Counted from the first letter of the stretch, positions 1 through 8,510 are shown. The stretch is DNA of 35,298 bases from Candidatus Gemmiger avistercoris (GCA_019116705.1 DXBF01000013.1:1-35298); one strand, 5' to 3'. Translations and numbers: made by a program. The notes: generated by a model not told the origin, from the sequence alone.

Positions 1-49
1 GCAGCAGTTCCGCCTGCTGTTCCGCCGTCAGTTCATGCATGTCTTCCAT
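1..49 (-). CDS. 5' end of a truncated gene, unknown product
   Basis: An ATG on the minus strand at position 49 follows a good ribosome site (AGGGGGA, about 8 nt upstream). It opens a frame reading MEDMHELTAEQQAELL before leaving the window. The start lies 15 nt after the stop of the upstream glycosyltransferase, so this is the next gene of the surface-glycan operon. Sixteen residues are too few to assign a family. Confidence 0.55.
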   Translation of the reverse strand, partial: MEDMHELTAEQQAELL

Positions 50-63
50 AGCTGCGTCCCCCT

Positions 64-1122
64 TCAGACCGCCTGTTCCTGTTTGCGCCGCGCTTCTTCC
101 AGCAGGGCGCGTACTTTCGGTTTCCAGATAAAATGGCGGCAGACTTTGGCAGCGAAAAACCATACGGGATTTTCGATTTCGCACCACAGGCGCGCGGCCA
201 GCGGTTCCCGGTTATAGTTGACGATCCGGCGCAGCCGCCCCGCATGGTAGGCGCGGATATTTTCCATATAGGTCTGGGCTTCCTCGGTCAGCTGCGGGTT
301 CCTGCGGGCGGCAAACAGAGACTGATACTCCCGCAGGAAACGCACCAGACCGGCCGCGTCAAATTTCCGGGTAATCGTGCGCTGTTCATAGAGGATCAGC
401 GCCGTAAGGATATCGTTCTGATACGGGCTGCGGCGATGGTAGGTGCTGCCCTCCATCTGGCGGTAGTTGAACATGCAGTCCGGCAGGTAATAGATATCCC
501 CATACGGCAGGAACTGAAACGTCAGCGGATTGTCGATGATCGGGATCCCACTGGCATAGGGGTCGATCCCCTGCAGGCCGATGTTGCGGAACATCATGGC
601 GTTGGTATGCACATACAGGAAGCTCCAGTACTCCTTTGCCGTCAGGGAACATTCCCGCAGTGGCCGTTCAATGGGTCTGACCTCCCCTGTGCTTTCCCAG
701 TAATAACAGCCGTTATGCCCGCAGCCGATGTAACGGTGTCCGGTGTCGGCGTCCAGAATGTCGGCCTGTTTCTGCAGTTTGTGCTCGTCGGTATAAAAAT
801 CGTCGCCGTCCAGGTAGCAGACATACTCACCTTTGGCCTCATAGAACAGGCGGCCGCGGATGGCGTTCATCCGCCGGATACGCTCGTTCGCTTCATATTT
901 GGCGCCGGGGGTGCGGTCCATCACGAATACCCGCACCGAATCGGGGCGTTTCTGTTCCCAGGCGCGCAGCTTTTCGATGGTGCCGTCGTCGGACCCGTCG
1001 TCGGCGCACAGCACTTCCACGGGAAAATCCGTCTTTTGCGCCAGCACGCTTTCCAGCGTCTGGTCGACATAAGGCTCCAGATTATAAAACGAGATCAACA
1101 CGCTGACTTTAGGCTTCTGCAT
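64..1122 (-). CDS. Family 2 glycosyltransferase
   Basis: A 352-residue GT2 (GT-A fold) enzyme that should transfer a sugar from a nucleotide-sugar donor to a growing surface glycan on the cytoplasmic face of the membrane. Visible marks are the N-terminal strand VSVLISFYN, the nucleotide-binding DDGSDDGT at residues 41-48 and the metal-binding DGDD at 105-108 (CYLDGDDF). The rest of the protein is the acceptor-specific part and shows no clear transmembrane segment. It starts 3 nt after the HAD gene stop, so the two are co-transcribed. Donor and acceptor cannot be predicted from the sequence. Confidence 0.9.
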   Translation of the reverse strand: MQKPKVSVLISFYNLEPYVDQTLESVLAQKTDFPVEVLCADDGSDDGTIEKLRAWEQKRPDSVRVFVMDRTPGAKYEANERIRRMNAIRGRLFYEAKGEYVCYLDGDDFYTDEHKLQKQADILDADTGHRYIGCGHNGCYYWESTGEVRPIERPLRECSLTAKEYWSFLYVHTNAMMFRNIGLQGIDPYASGIPIIDNPLTFQFLPYGDIYYLPDCMFNYRQMEGSTYHRRSPYQNDILTALILYEQRTITRKFDAAGLVRFLREYQSLFAARRNPQLTEEAQTYMENIRAYHAGRLRRIVNYNREPLAARLWCEIENPVWFFAAKVCRHFIWKPKVRALLEEARRKQEQAV

Positions 1123-1125
1123 TCC

Positions 1126-1770
1126 CTACTCCTTCTTGTCGGGTGCCGTGATCGCCACATAGACCGCCCGTAAATTTTCCAACGAGGCAACGCCCCTCTG
1201 CCGCCAATAACGACGGCTGCGGAATCCCCGATCCAGCACCAGACAGCGGATCCCGGCCAGGTCCGCCGCCGTCATATCTGCCTCTGTGTCCCCTATCATC
1301 ACATCGCCGCCGACTGCCCGTACGCGCAAGATCGCCGCTTTTTCGTCAGCTGCACAGCGCGGCGGGACAACCAGTAACTCATCGACCAATGACAGCAGTT
1401 CCCAGTGCTGCAGCGTCATTCGCAGCGCCGCTTCGTCCTGCCGCGCAGAGAGCAGGATCACTCGCACCTTCAAGCGATGCAATGCCTGCAAAAAGGGGAT
1501 CGCATCTGGATACGGCCTGTCCGTTGCCAGGTATTCCGGTAATTCTATACGGGCCTGCCAGACAGCGGCGACTTTTTCAGCCGCCGGTCGCTTCACGCCG
1601 GCTGTTTCCAACCATTCGCGCGTGCTGTGCCCGTCCGCCTTATAGGGCAGATACTCCGGTGCATCGTCGGGCCAGGCGATTGAGCCTTCCCGCAGCAGAT
1701 CCCGAAGCAGTTGTTCATGGCGGGCGCTGCTGTCCAGCAGAGTCCCGTCCACATCACAAAAAACCGTCAT
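1126..1770 (-). CDS. HAD-superfamily phosphatase
   Basis: A 214-residue haloacid-dehalogenase-type hydrolase. Motif I is DVDGTLLD (Asp6 nucleophile, Asp8 acid/base), motif II is the Ser in VILLSAR near 108, motif III includes Lys144, and motif IV is GDTEAD at 160-165. A cap domain fills residues 15-95. The start ATG overlaps the stop of the upstream ATP-grasp gene (ATGA), which means translational coupling. ATP-grasp/HAD pairs recur in surface-polysaccharide loci, so it may dephosphorylate a sugar or small-molecule intermediate used in decorating the glycan. The substrate is unknown. Confidence 0.85.
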   Translation of the reverse strand: MTVFCDVDGTLLDSSARHEQLLRDLLREGSIAWPDDAPEYLPYKADGHSTREWLETAGVKRPAAEKVAAVWQARIELPEYLATDRPYPDAIPFLQALHRLKVRVILLSARQDEAALRMTLQHWELLSLVDELLVVPPRCAADEKAAILRVRAVGGDVMIGDTEADMTAADLAGIRCLVLDRGFRSRRYWRQRGVASLENLRAVYVAITAPDKKE

Positions 1771-2705
1771 CGTACCACAACTTCCTCATAGACCCGCAGG
1801 ACCGATTTGACCGTCGGGTCGGGCTGCAGCCATTCATCCTGCACCGGTAGGCCGCAGACTTCCGCCCACATGGCCCGAACCAGCTGGAACCCCGCCGCCG
1901 TTGCGGTCGCGGTTCCCGCCCCCACACGCAGATTGCAGTCGATCAGGTTCCAGCAGCCGCGATGCTGCATGAACTGAACGCAAAATGCCGCCGGACAGGG
2001 AAGCAACGTTACCAGCTTCTGGACATAACGTTCGATTTCCGGGATCTGCAGGGGGATCATCTTAGTGCAGACTCCGGCCTTGGTTTCTACCCGTTGCCGG
2101 CAGAAGACCCTTACCTTCCCCTGAGCATTGAAAACCTCTGCCGTGACTTCCACTCCGTCCCCGTCGCATTTCTCCTGCAGAAGTTCCTCTTCGCCCAGTG
2201 CAAGCGGCTGCGAACCGTTCACGAAACGAAGTCCGTGAGATCCGCACCCCACTTTTTCCTTTACGACATACTTCCTCTGTGGTTCCCGCTCTTCCGGCGC
2301 CACCAGCGCAGGGGTCGGCAGATGGTGGCTGCACAAAAAGCTAAACATCTGCCGTTTATCGCTCAGCCGCCGCAGAGTCTGCAGCGGCGGTGCTGTGGAT
2401 CGCACATCCAACGCGCTCAGTTCCGGGGCATCCTGCGCCCAAAGGAACAGATCCTTGTCGATCAACGGTACGATCGTCTGAATCCGATTTTCTTTCAAAA
2501 TGCGGCAGATCGTCTCTTTATACTCCGGCGCCGCCAGAGGCGGCACCCGATGATAGTTTTCTACCAGAGAGGCCGCCGGGACCAGTTCCCGCGGGTTTAT
2601 ATCGCACAGGTGAAGACGGATCTCTTCTGCGAAATATTGCTGCGCCACACGCACCAAATGCCAACCGGTCGTCACACCAGCCGACAGGATCATGACATCC
2701 CGCAC
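1767..2705 (-). CDS. ATP-grasp ligase-like protein
   Basis: A 312-residue protein with the carbamoyl-phosphate-synthase-like ATP-grasp layout. The N-terminal Rossmann-like part has MILSAGVTTGWHLVRVAQ and an acidic CDINP. A pre-grasp SDKRQMFSFL segment near 115 follows, then the ATP-binding VVKEKVGCGSHG and a C-terminal part with DCNLRVGAGTA in place of the usual metal-binding N-P-R. I chose a GTG start because GGAGG lies 7 nt before it; an internal ATG at 2693 is possible. Such enzymes join a carboxylate to an amine through an acyl phosphate. It overlaps the HAD gene and sits in a glycan operon, which suggests amino acid or amide decoration of the glycan (inference). Confidence 0.8.
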   Translation of the reverse strand: MRDVMILSAGVTTGWHLVRVAQQYFAEEIRLHLCDINPRELVPAASLVENYHRVPPLAAPEYKETICRILKENRIQTIVPLIDKDLFLWAQDAPELSALDVRSTAPPLQTLRRLSDKRQMFSFLCSHHLPTPALVAPEEREPQRKYVVKEKVGCGSHGLRFVNGSQPLALGEEELLQEKCDGDGVEVTAEVFNAQGKVRVFCRQRVETKAGVCTKMIPLQIPEIERYVQKLVTLLPCPAAFCVQFMQHRGCWNLIDCNLRVGAGTATATAAGFQLVRAMWAEVCGLPVQDEWLQPDPTVKSVLRVYEEVVVR

Positions 2706-2707
2706 CT

Positions 2708-3124
2708 TTACGCCTCCGTTCCGCCGCTTTTAACCAGGCGTTTGAACACATCGTAATCCCGGATGTAGTCGTCGGCGTCGTAGTAGGAGTCGGCCGCCAC
2801 GCACAGCACGGAATCTGCCTGCTGCCAGATCATCTCGCGCCACATATAGTGTTCCACGATCAGGCCCCGGGCCGGGTCGTCCAGCAACACTTCCGTCTTT
2901 TCCACGCCGTCGTCCAGGCGGATCAGAATGCTGCCGTAGGGGCACCACAGGACCTGCCGCAGCGCTTTGTGGGCATGGCCGCCGCGCTGCACCCCGGCCG
3001 GGGCGCCGTGGATATAGTAGATGCGCTTGATGTCGAACGGAACGTCCCGCCCGGCCTCAAAGACCGAGAGCGTGCCCATACCTTCCGCCGTGACACTTTT
3101 CATGCTGATCGTCTGAATAATCAT
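2708..3124 (-). CDS. FdtA/QdtA-like sugar 3,4-ketoisomerase (cupin)
   Basis: A 138-residue single-domain cupin of the FdtA/QdtA (WxcM C-terminal) family. These isomerases convert dTDP-4-keto-6-deoxyglucose to the 3-keto sugar, which a DegT-type aminotransferase then aminates to dTDP-3-amino-3,6-dideoxyhexose. Seen here are RIYYIHG at 34-40, the family signature RGGHAHK at 47-53, and the C-terminal YYDADDYIRDYDVF. An in-frame extension to 3301 lies inside the glucosyltransferase gene. The ATG at 3124 has AAAGGCGG upstream and is preferred. A matching aminotransferase is encoded at 6583-7698 in the same operon. Galacto versus gluco product (FdtA versus QdtA) cannot be decided by eye. Confidence 0.85.
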   Translation of the reverse strand: MIIQTISMKSVTAEGMGTLSVFEAGRDVPFDIKRIYYIHGAPAGVQRGGHAHKALRQVLWCPYGSILIRLDDGVEKTEVLLDDPARGLIVEHYMWREMIWQQADSVLCVAADSYYDADDYIRDYDVFKRLVKSGGTEA

Positions 3125-3138
3125 TTGTCCGCCTTTCT

Positions 3139-4682
3139 TCAGGAAATCCGAATGACGGCCGTGCCGTCGATCATGGCGCAGTACTCCCCCTCCGGGTACG
3201 CAGGCATCGCCTGGACCCGCGGGTCTTCCGCCCACTGGTCGAGCTGCGCCTGGTCCGCCACCACGTTGGCTGTGCTGCCCATCACATGCTGGAACCACCA
3301 CTTGATCGTTCCGTCATAGGTCAGCGCCGAGCTCACCTGGTGCAGGTCCCCTTCGGCATAGCGGCTGAAGGCCGGGTCCCGGTAGGCGAAGTCGGAATCG
3401 GTAAAACTTCCGGCAAACACCACCGGGGTCTGCCCTTCCTCATAACCGGGAAGCTGCTGCACCTTTGCCATGATGGCGGTCACCTGCCGCGCGGTCTGGT
3501 CATAGACCAGCTGGGTGTATACATACGCGCCGTTGGAACAGATCGCCATGCGCAGGATCAGAAATGCACATAGCATCGATACCCCCCGTGAATTTTGCCA
3601 AATACGGCAGTCACACCAGAGAAAATCATCAGCGGCAGCGCATAAACGAGAAACAGCGCGTGCTGCATAAGAATATACACGTTGCCGGAGGTCAGCAGAC
3701 AGATCACATTGAGCCCCAGCGGCAGCAGCGCCACCGCGGCCAGCGCCTGAACGGCCGCCCGGACGTTTTTACCGCGCAACCGCAGTACCAGCCCCAGCAC
3801 GCTGAGCGCCAGCAGCAAAGCCGTCGCCACCCGCATACCCCGGTCATTCCAGCCAGACGGCCCCAGCAGTGTGGCAAAAAAGTTTTGATACACCGCCGGG
3901 ATCCCCGCCAGGATCGCGGCCGGGCCCAGCCGGGTCAGCTGGGCCAGACCGTTGCCGGTGTCCGCCAGCTGGTAGCCGGTGAGCGCCAGCGAGACCCTGA
4001 CCGAAAGCAGATAGAGCGCCCCGCCTGCCGCCAGACAGGCCAGCGCGTACACGCCGCGGCCCAGCCATTCCCGCCAGGAAGCCCCCCGCAGCGCCCGGCC
4101 CAGCAGCAGGAGCAGGAAAAGCCCCACGGCGAACTGGATGTAGCTTTGGTACAGCGCCAGGCACCCGCAGAAGCAGACCGCCGCACCGCACACGCCCCAA
4201 ACGCCGCGCCAGCGCTCGGCGCACCATACGCCCGCGCAGGCCAGCAGCATAGCCAGCAGATAGGCGTCCGTCTCATAGGTATAAGTAGCCAGCACCGACG
4301 TCACGCTGGCGCAGCACCCCAGCAGGCCGGTCAGCAGGGCCGCCGCCCAGCGTTTGAGTTCCAGCAGCCGGGCGATGCCGTACCCGGCCAGCGCCAAATA
4401 CAGCGTACCGAATGCGCCGATGAGCCAGGGCGCGGCGATCTTGCCGCGGATCAGCGGAAAATACAGGTTCTGCGCCCAGCGGCCCAGCACATACATGGTC
4501 CACTGTGCATCGAATACAAGGACCGTGCCGTCATGGTTGGGGAACAGGTTGGCAAACGCAAAACCGTGGGCCAGCAGCATACAGGCCAACGCCGCCAGCG
4601 ATACCGCCGCCAGCAGGCGGCGGTCCACCCGGGCCCCGGCAGCGCACAGTTTTTGTTCCGCTGTGTCCAGAAAATTCCGCAT
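3139..4682 (-). pseudogene. GtrII-type membrane glucosyltransferase, split by a frameshift in a G tract
   Basis: Two adjoining frames make one protein. The first (start 4682, AGGAG 10 nt upstream; alternative start 4703 overlapping the previous stop) gives many hydrophobic segments, with FPNHDGTVL in the first periplasmic loop. It ends after GVTAVFGKIHGG in the short tail YRCYVHF. The second frame (3576-3139) supplies the last membrane segment and the C-terminal soluble tail with LVYDQTARQ and QLPGYEEGQTPVV, both usual for the GtrII family. The switch falls on six consecutive Gs (minus strand, plus positions 3582-3587); a seventh G restores one frame of about 510 residues. The intact protein would add glucosyl groups from a lipid carrier to surface glycan. 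The break may be a real mutation, a phase-variable state or a sequencing error. Confidence 0.8.
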
Positions 4683-4699
4683 AAGCAGGAGGCTCCTTC

Positions 4700-5665
4700 T
4701 CATTGATCTGCCGCCGGCATCCGTCCGGCCGCCGCATAGATGGCCCGCAGTTTGGCCGCGTCGCCGTTCACCGGGGGCTGCCAGGCATGCTGCGCCTTTT
4801 TGAAGGGATGGTTCTGCGGCACGATCAGCCGCCCCACCAGCCCCCGCACCAGGCGGCTTTTGTGCCGGTCGTTGAAAAAGTACGCATACGCCAGCCGTAC
4901 CGTGCGGTCCCGCGGATACTGCCGGTGCAGCAGTTCTACCATGGCGCGCCATTCCTGCGCCATGCGCTGCCGGGCCGCGCCGTCGGTGGACACGCCGCCG
5001 CCGTACTCGTACCAGGTGGCCACCCGGTCGTACCGCCGGATGGGGACGCCCTGCACGGCAAAGAGCCGCACAGCGAAATCCTCCGCCAGACGCACATGGC
5101 CGGCCATCGCTTGCAGCGCCTGCACCAGCAGATCCCGCTCATACACCATACCGCAGCCGCTGATGCCGTCGTCAAAGAGCAGCAGGTTGCGCTTTACCGC
5201 GCCGCCGTCATACTGCGCCGGGTCGTAGGGGGCGCGGTCAAAGGGCGTTTCCCCAGGGGCCGGGGCGGGGGCCGGTCCAGGCGTATAGTAAGCCTGCTTG
5301 GCGAAGGCCGCCCGCGGGGCGTCGGCCCGCAGCCGTTCCAGCCACCAGGAAACCGTCCCCGCGTCGTAAAGATAATCCCCCGGCGAGAGGGTCAGCACCC
5401 AGCGGGTCTGCACCGCCTGCGCCGCGTTCAAAATATTCCGCACCGTACCGCCGTTTTGTGCCATGGCAACGGCCGTCACATCGGTGACGCCGCCGGAGGC
5501 CAGCCAGGCCCGGCTTTCTGCAAAATAAGGCTGCGGCGAACCGTCGTCGGCCAGCGCCACCGCAAACTCCCGGGTATCCTGCATCACAAGGGAAGCCAGC
5601 GTGCGCCGCAGCGCCGCCGAGTCAGGCCGGTATTGCGCCACCAGAACGGTCAGCAGTTTTTCCAT
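4700..5665 (-). CDS. Family 2 glycosyltransferase
   Basis: A 321-residue GT2 protein with LTVLVAQYRPD at the N-terminus and the nucleotide-binding DDGSPQ at 40-45. LSPGDYL near 93-99 stands where the metal-binding DxD normally sits, so the usual second Asp motif is degenerate. A later EDFAVRLFA resembles the catalytic ED segment of GT2 enzymes. AGGGGG lies about 10 nt before the ATG. The stop overlaps the alternative start of the downstream GtrII-like gene, consistent with one operon. It likely adds a sugar to the surface repeat unit; donor unknown. Confidence 0.85.
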   Translation of the reverse strand: MEKLLTVLVAQYRPDSAALRRTLASLVMQDTREFAVALADDGSPQPYFAESRAWLASGGVTDVTAVAMAQNGGTVRNILNAAQAVQTRWVLTLSPGDYLYDAGTVSWWLERLRADAPRAAFAKQAYYTPGPAPAPAPGETPFDRAPYDPAQYDGGAVKRNLLLFDDGISGCGMVYERDLLVQALQAMAGHVRLAEDFAVRLFAVQGVPIRRYDRVATWYEYGGGVSTDGAARQRMAQEWRAMVELLHRQYPRDRTVRLAYAYFFNDRHKSRLVRGLVGRLIVPQNHPFKKAQHAWQPPVNGDAAKLRAIYAAAGRMPAADQ

Positions 5666-5692
5666 GACGGCCTTGCCCCCTTGCCTCGTTTA

Positions 5693-6580
5693 TCAGGACT
5701 GCATGCGGCCCATGCGGCCGCGCCAGAAATCCAGCGCGCCGCGGAAAGCCCCGTAGCTGCGCCCCTTGCGGCGGCCCAGCAGCCGGGTGAGCGCATAGCG
5801 CGCCGCCCCGGCGGCCAGCGGGCCCGCCGCTTTCAGCCGCGCATACGCCCGGCTTTTTCCCTTGCAGGTAAGATACAGTGTGTTGCGGGTGATGTAATAG
5901 ACCGACAGCATCCCGCCGGCGCTGCCGCCCGCCTTGTGCCAGATCCTGGCGTCGGGCAGGAACCACAGGGGTACGCCCGCATCCCCCAGGCGCATGCAGT
6001 AATCCACGTCCTCACAGTACATGAACAGCGTTTCGTCCAGGTACCCCACCTGCTCGATGACGGCCCGGGGCAGCAGCACGCAGCAGAACGTGATGAAGTT
6101 GACCTGTCTGGCCCGGGCAAAAGCCGGACCGTCCTTCTGGTGGCCGCCCAGGTGCTGCACCTTGCCGGTGGCCCGGTCCAGCACGCCGCCCGCGAACCAG
6201 ATCTCGTCCGGCGGGTCCAGGAACAGCATCTTGGGGCAGCTCACCGCGCCCTCGGGGGTCTGCCGCAGCAGCGTTTCGAGAAAATCCGGCGCCGCCACCG
6301 TGTCGTTGTTGAGCAGCAGCGCCCACTCGCAGCCGTCGGCCAGCGCGCGGCGCATGCCGATGTTGTTCACCGCCGCAAAGCCCAGATTCTGTTCCTGCGG
6401 CAGAAACACGGTGTTCGGCGGCAGGTGCTCCCGCAGCCGCGCCACCGAATCGTTGGGCGAAGCGTCGTCCAGCAGGATGATCTCGAAATCCCGGAAAGTC
6501 TGCTTTTCGAGGCTTTGCAGGCACTGGACCGTGTCCTGCCAGCCGTTGTAATTGGAGATGACGATCCCGACTTTTGGCAT
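5693..6580 (-). CDS. Family 2 glycosyltransferase (rhamnosyltransferase-like)
   Basis: A 295-residue GT2 enzyme of the type often annotated as rhamnosyltransferase. It opens with VGIVISNYNGW, carries LLDDASPND at 37-44, LGFAAVNNIG near 67-75, the metal-binding NND at 91-93, and CEDVDYCMRL in the second half, the usual catalytic Glu-Asp region. The C-terminal part is basic with a YYITRNTLYL segment typical of this subfamily. It starts 2 nt after the aminotransferase stop. Rhamnose as the donor is a family-level guess; no dTDP-rhamnose genes are in this window. Confidence 0.88.
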   Translation of the reverse strand: MPKVGIVISNYNGWQDTVQCLQSLEKQTFRDFEIILLDDASPNDSVARLREHLPPNTVFLPQEQNLGFAAVNNIGMRRALADGCEWALLLNNDTVAAPDFLETLLRQTPEGAVSCPKMLFLDPPDEIWFAGGVLDRATGKVQHLGGHQKDGPAFARARQVNFITFCCVLLPRAVIEQVGYLDETLFMYCEDVDYCMRLGDAGVPLWFLPDARIWHKAGGSAGGMLSVYYITRNTLYLTCKGKSRAYARLKAAGPLAAGAARYALTRLLGRRKGRSYGAFRGALDFWRGRMGRMQS

Positions 6581-6582
6581 GG

Positions 6583-7698
6583 TTACTCCTTAAACGAATT
6601 GACCGCGTCGATGACCGCCTGGACCTGTTCTTCGGTCATGCCGTAGTACATGGGCAGGCTCAACTCGGTGGCCGAGATCTCCTCGGCCAGCGGCAGGGCC
6701 CCCTTGGGGATGCCCAGTTCCCGGTAGGCCCCCTGCAGGTGGATCGGCGTGGGATAATGCTTGTTGGTGCCGACGCCCCGGGCCGCCAGATGGGCTTCCA
6801 GCGCATCGCGGGCCGCGCAGCGCACGGCAAAAATATGCCACACATGTTCGCAGTGTTCGGCCACCGCGGGCAGAACCACCGCCGGGTTGGCGATCCCGGC
6901 GCAGTACCTCGCCGCGATGCGGCGGCGCTCGGCGTTCATGGCGTCCAGATGGGGCAGCTTGACCGACAGGAAAGCGGCCTGCAGTTCATCCAGGCGGGAG
7001 TTCTGCCCTTTGTAGATATGGTGGTATTTGGCATCGCTGCCGTAGTTGCCCAGGGCCCGGACTTTTTTGGCCAGGTCCGGGTCGCTGGTGGTCACGCAGC
7101 CCGCGTCCCCCAGCGCGCCCAGGTTCTTGCCCGGGTAGAAGCTGAACCCGGCGGCGTCCCCCAGGCTGCCCGCGCGGCGGCCCTGCCAGGTGGCGCCGTG
7201 GGCCTGGGCCGCGTCCTCGATGACTTTCAGCCCGTGGGCGTCCGCAATGGTGCGGATGGCGTCCATCTGCGCGCACTGGCCGTACAGATGCACGGCGATG
7301 ATGGCCCTGGTGCGCGGGGTGACGGCGGCCTCGATGCGTTCGGGGTCGATGTTGTAGGTGTCCAGCCGCGGCTCCACCAGCACCGGCACAGCGCCCGCAT
7401 AGCTGACCGCCAGCACGGTGGCAATGAAGGTGTTGGAAGGCACGATGACCTCGTCCCCCGGGCCGATGCCGAGGGCTTTCAGGATCAGCACCAGCGCGTC
7501 CAGCCCGTTGCCGCAGCCCACGCAGAAGGATGCGCCGCAGTAGCGGGCGAACGCCTGTTCAAAGGCTTCGTCCTCGCGGCCTTCGATGTACCAGCTGTTT
7601 TGCAGCACGCGCGCAAAGGCGGCGCGCAGGCCGGCGTCAAGTTCCCGCTCCATGGGGCGGAAAGAAACAAAGGGCACCGTGATCGGCGGGACCGGCAT
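6583..7698 (-). CDS. DegT/DnrJ/EryC1-family sugar aminotransferase (FdtB/QdtB-like)
   Basis: A 371-residue PLP-dependent aminotransferase of nucleotide-linked keto sugars. Residues seen are the cofactor-phosphate segment GNGLDAL at 64-70, EDAAQAHGA at 161-169 and the Schiff-base Lys191 in [12 protein letters not shown]. With the FdtA/QdtA-like isomerase at 2708-3124 it should make dTDP-3-amino-3,6-dideoxy-hexose (Fuc3N or Qui3N). The acetyltransferase that normally follows is not in the window. The ATG at 7698 has GAGG about 10 nt upstream. It is the first gene of the glycan operon, about 65 nt below a good promoter. Confidence 0.92.
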   Translation of the reverse strand: MPVPPITVPFVSFRPMERELDAGLRAAFARVLQNSWYIEGREDEAFEQAFARYCGASFCVGCGNGLDALVLILKALGIGPGDEVIVPSNTFIATVLAVSYAGAVPVLVEPRLDTYNIDPERIEAAVTPRTRAIIAVHLYGQCAQMDAIRTIADAHGLKVIEDAAQAHGATWQGRRAGSLGDAAGFSFYPGKNLGALGDAGCVTTSDPDLAKKVRALGNYGSDAKYHHIYKGQNSRLDELQAAFLSVKLPHLDAMNAERRRIAARYCAGIANPAVVLPAVAEHCEHVWHIFAVRCAARDALEAHLAARGVGTNKHYPTPIHLQGAYRELGIPKGALPLAEEISATELSLPMYYGMTEEQVQAVIDAVNSFKE

Positions 7699-7761
7699 AA
7701 GAGAAACGCCTCATTTCACAAAAAATCTGCGGCAGGCACAGTGTACCTACTATACCGTCCC

Positions 7762-7790
7762 ATTATACAACGATTTGCCGGGTTTCGCAA
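7762..7790 (-). promoter_or_regulatory. Sigma-A promoter of the glycan operon
   Basis: On the minus strand -35 TTGCGA (7790-7785) and -10 TATAAT (7767-7762) are separated by 17 bp. It lies 64 bp above the aminotransferase start, just past the DUF1540 terminator. Confidence 0.75.
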
Positions 7791-7794
7791 CCGT

Positions 7795-7834
7795 AAAACA
7801 GGGCGCCCCTCCTGCAAGGAGCGCCCTGTTTTTT
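7795..7834 (-). terminator. Terminator of the DUF1540 gene
   Basis: Perfect 10-bp arms (7797-7806 and 7821-7830) with A residues on the left and T residues on the right, directly at the stop of the DUF1540 gene. It could work in both directions. Confidence 0.8.
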
Positions 7835-8145
7835 CACCGGCGCGTATTCGGTTTTGGCGCGCGGGTGGCGCAGCGGGGGCCGCAGCCGTCCTCGTCCACA
7901 TGGACGTGTCCGGCGCAGCAGCAGCGCCCTTCCAGGTACCGGCAGCCCTTGTCGTCGCAGCGGATCTCGGTCTCTGCGGCGGCGGGGGCGTTGTCGGTGG
8001 CCACGTTGCCGACCCCCTCGCTGTTGCGGTAGCTGGCGCAGACGGCGTCGCTGCCCTTCGTATGGCGGACCTTGATACCGCCCAGGCAGCAGCCGCCCGC
8101 CTTGTTGTGGCAGCAGTCGTACTGCGCGCAATCCAGATAGACCAT
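7834..8145 (-). CDS. DUF1540-domain cysteine-rich protein
   Basis: A 103-residue protein with two cysteine-rich motifs. The first, residues 4-38, has CAQYDCC, NKAGGCCLGGI and a final CASY, which is the DUF1540 pattern. The second, about 61-95, has CDDKGC, GRCCC and GCGPRC, with His residues between. The linker is acidic and Ala-rich. The family is small, often metallothionein-like and often linked to sporulating Clostridia; its function is not established. The spacing of Cys and His suggests metal binding (inference). The ATG at 8145 has GGAGGTG 8 nt upstream; a longer in-frame reading runs into tRNA genes and is not real. It is monocistronic with its own terminator. Confidence 0.88.
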   Translation of the reverse strand: MVYLDCAQYDCCHNKAGGCCLGGIKVRHTKGSDAVCASYRNSEGVGNVATDNAPAAAETEIRCDDKGCRYLEGRCCCAGHVHVDEDGCGPRCATRAPKPNTRR

Positions 8146-8282
8146 GATGCAAACACCTCCGGGTCTAGTGTGCCCGGAAGCGGGGCCGTTATTCTGCCTC
8201 AAAGGGGGCAGCAGTCGCCCACCGATACCGCAGCGGCGTGTCGGAGGCCAACCGCCGCGCCGGCGGCGATTGTGAAAGAAAA

Positions 8283-8309
8283 ACAGCGCTGCGCGACGCG
8301 CAACGCTGT
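8283..8309 (-). terminator. Terminator of the tRNA operon
   Basis: A strong hairpin of about 12 bp with a 3-nt loop (one G-T pair), followed on the minus strand by TTTTTCTTT. It starts a few bases after the CCA end of tRNA-Gln. Confidence 0.85.
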
Positions 8310-8311
8310 TT

Positions 8312-8386
8312 TGGTTGGGCCGGCCGGATTCGAACCGACGGGTGGAGGAGTCAAAGTCCTCTGCCTTACCGCTTGGCGACGGCCCA
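8312..8386 (-). tRNA. tRNA-Gln (anticodon TTG)
   Basis: A cloverleaf on the minus strand with a 7-bp acceptor stem TGGGCCG/CGGCCCA, GGTTCGAATCC T-arm, anticodon stem GAGGA/TCCTC and loop CTTTGAC giving TTG. Discriminator A and an encoded CCA are at 8315-8312. Last of three tRNAs. Confidence 0.95.
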
Positions 8387-8390
8387 TTGC

Positions 8391-8430
8391 AAAAAGAAAG
8401 GCCGTGCAGGGCTGGGCCTACACGGTCTTT
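8391..8430 (-). terminator. Possible terminator or processing hairpin between tRNA-His and tRNA-Gln
   Basis: Arms 8397-8406 and 8421-8430 pair over 10 bp with one mismatch, and CTTTTT follows on the minus strand. It may reduce read-through into tRNA-Gln or guide processing. Confidence 0.5.
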
Positions 8431-8432
8431 GG

Positions 8433-8510
8433 TGGGGTGCCTAGAGAGATTCGAACTCTCGGCCTCCAGAGCCACAATCTGGCGCGCTAACCAACTGCGC
8501 CATAGGCACC
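8433..8510 (-). tRNA. tRNA-His (anticodon GTG)
   Basis: A cloverleaf on the minus strand. The acceptor GTGCCTA/TAGGCAC is preceded by the extra G at position -1 that marks tRNA-His. Anticodon stem CCAGA/TCTGG, loop TTGTGGC, T-arm GTTCGAATC. Discriminator C and encoded CCA (8435-8433). Confidence 0.96.

Noticed and set aside
4703-6646. Long plus-strand open frame of 647 codons opposite the glycosyltransferases
   Set aside because: It is antisense to three well-motifed genes, has a His/Arg/Pro/Gln-rich composition typical of GC-rich shadows, and has no ribosome site.
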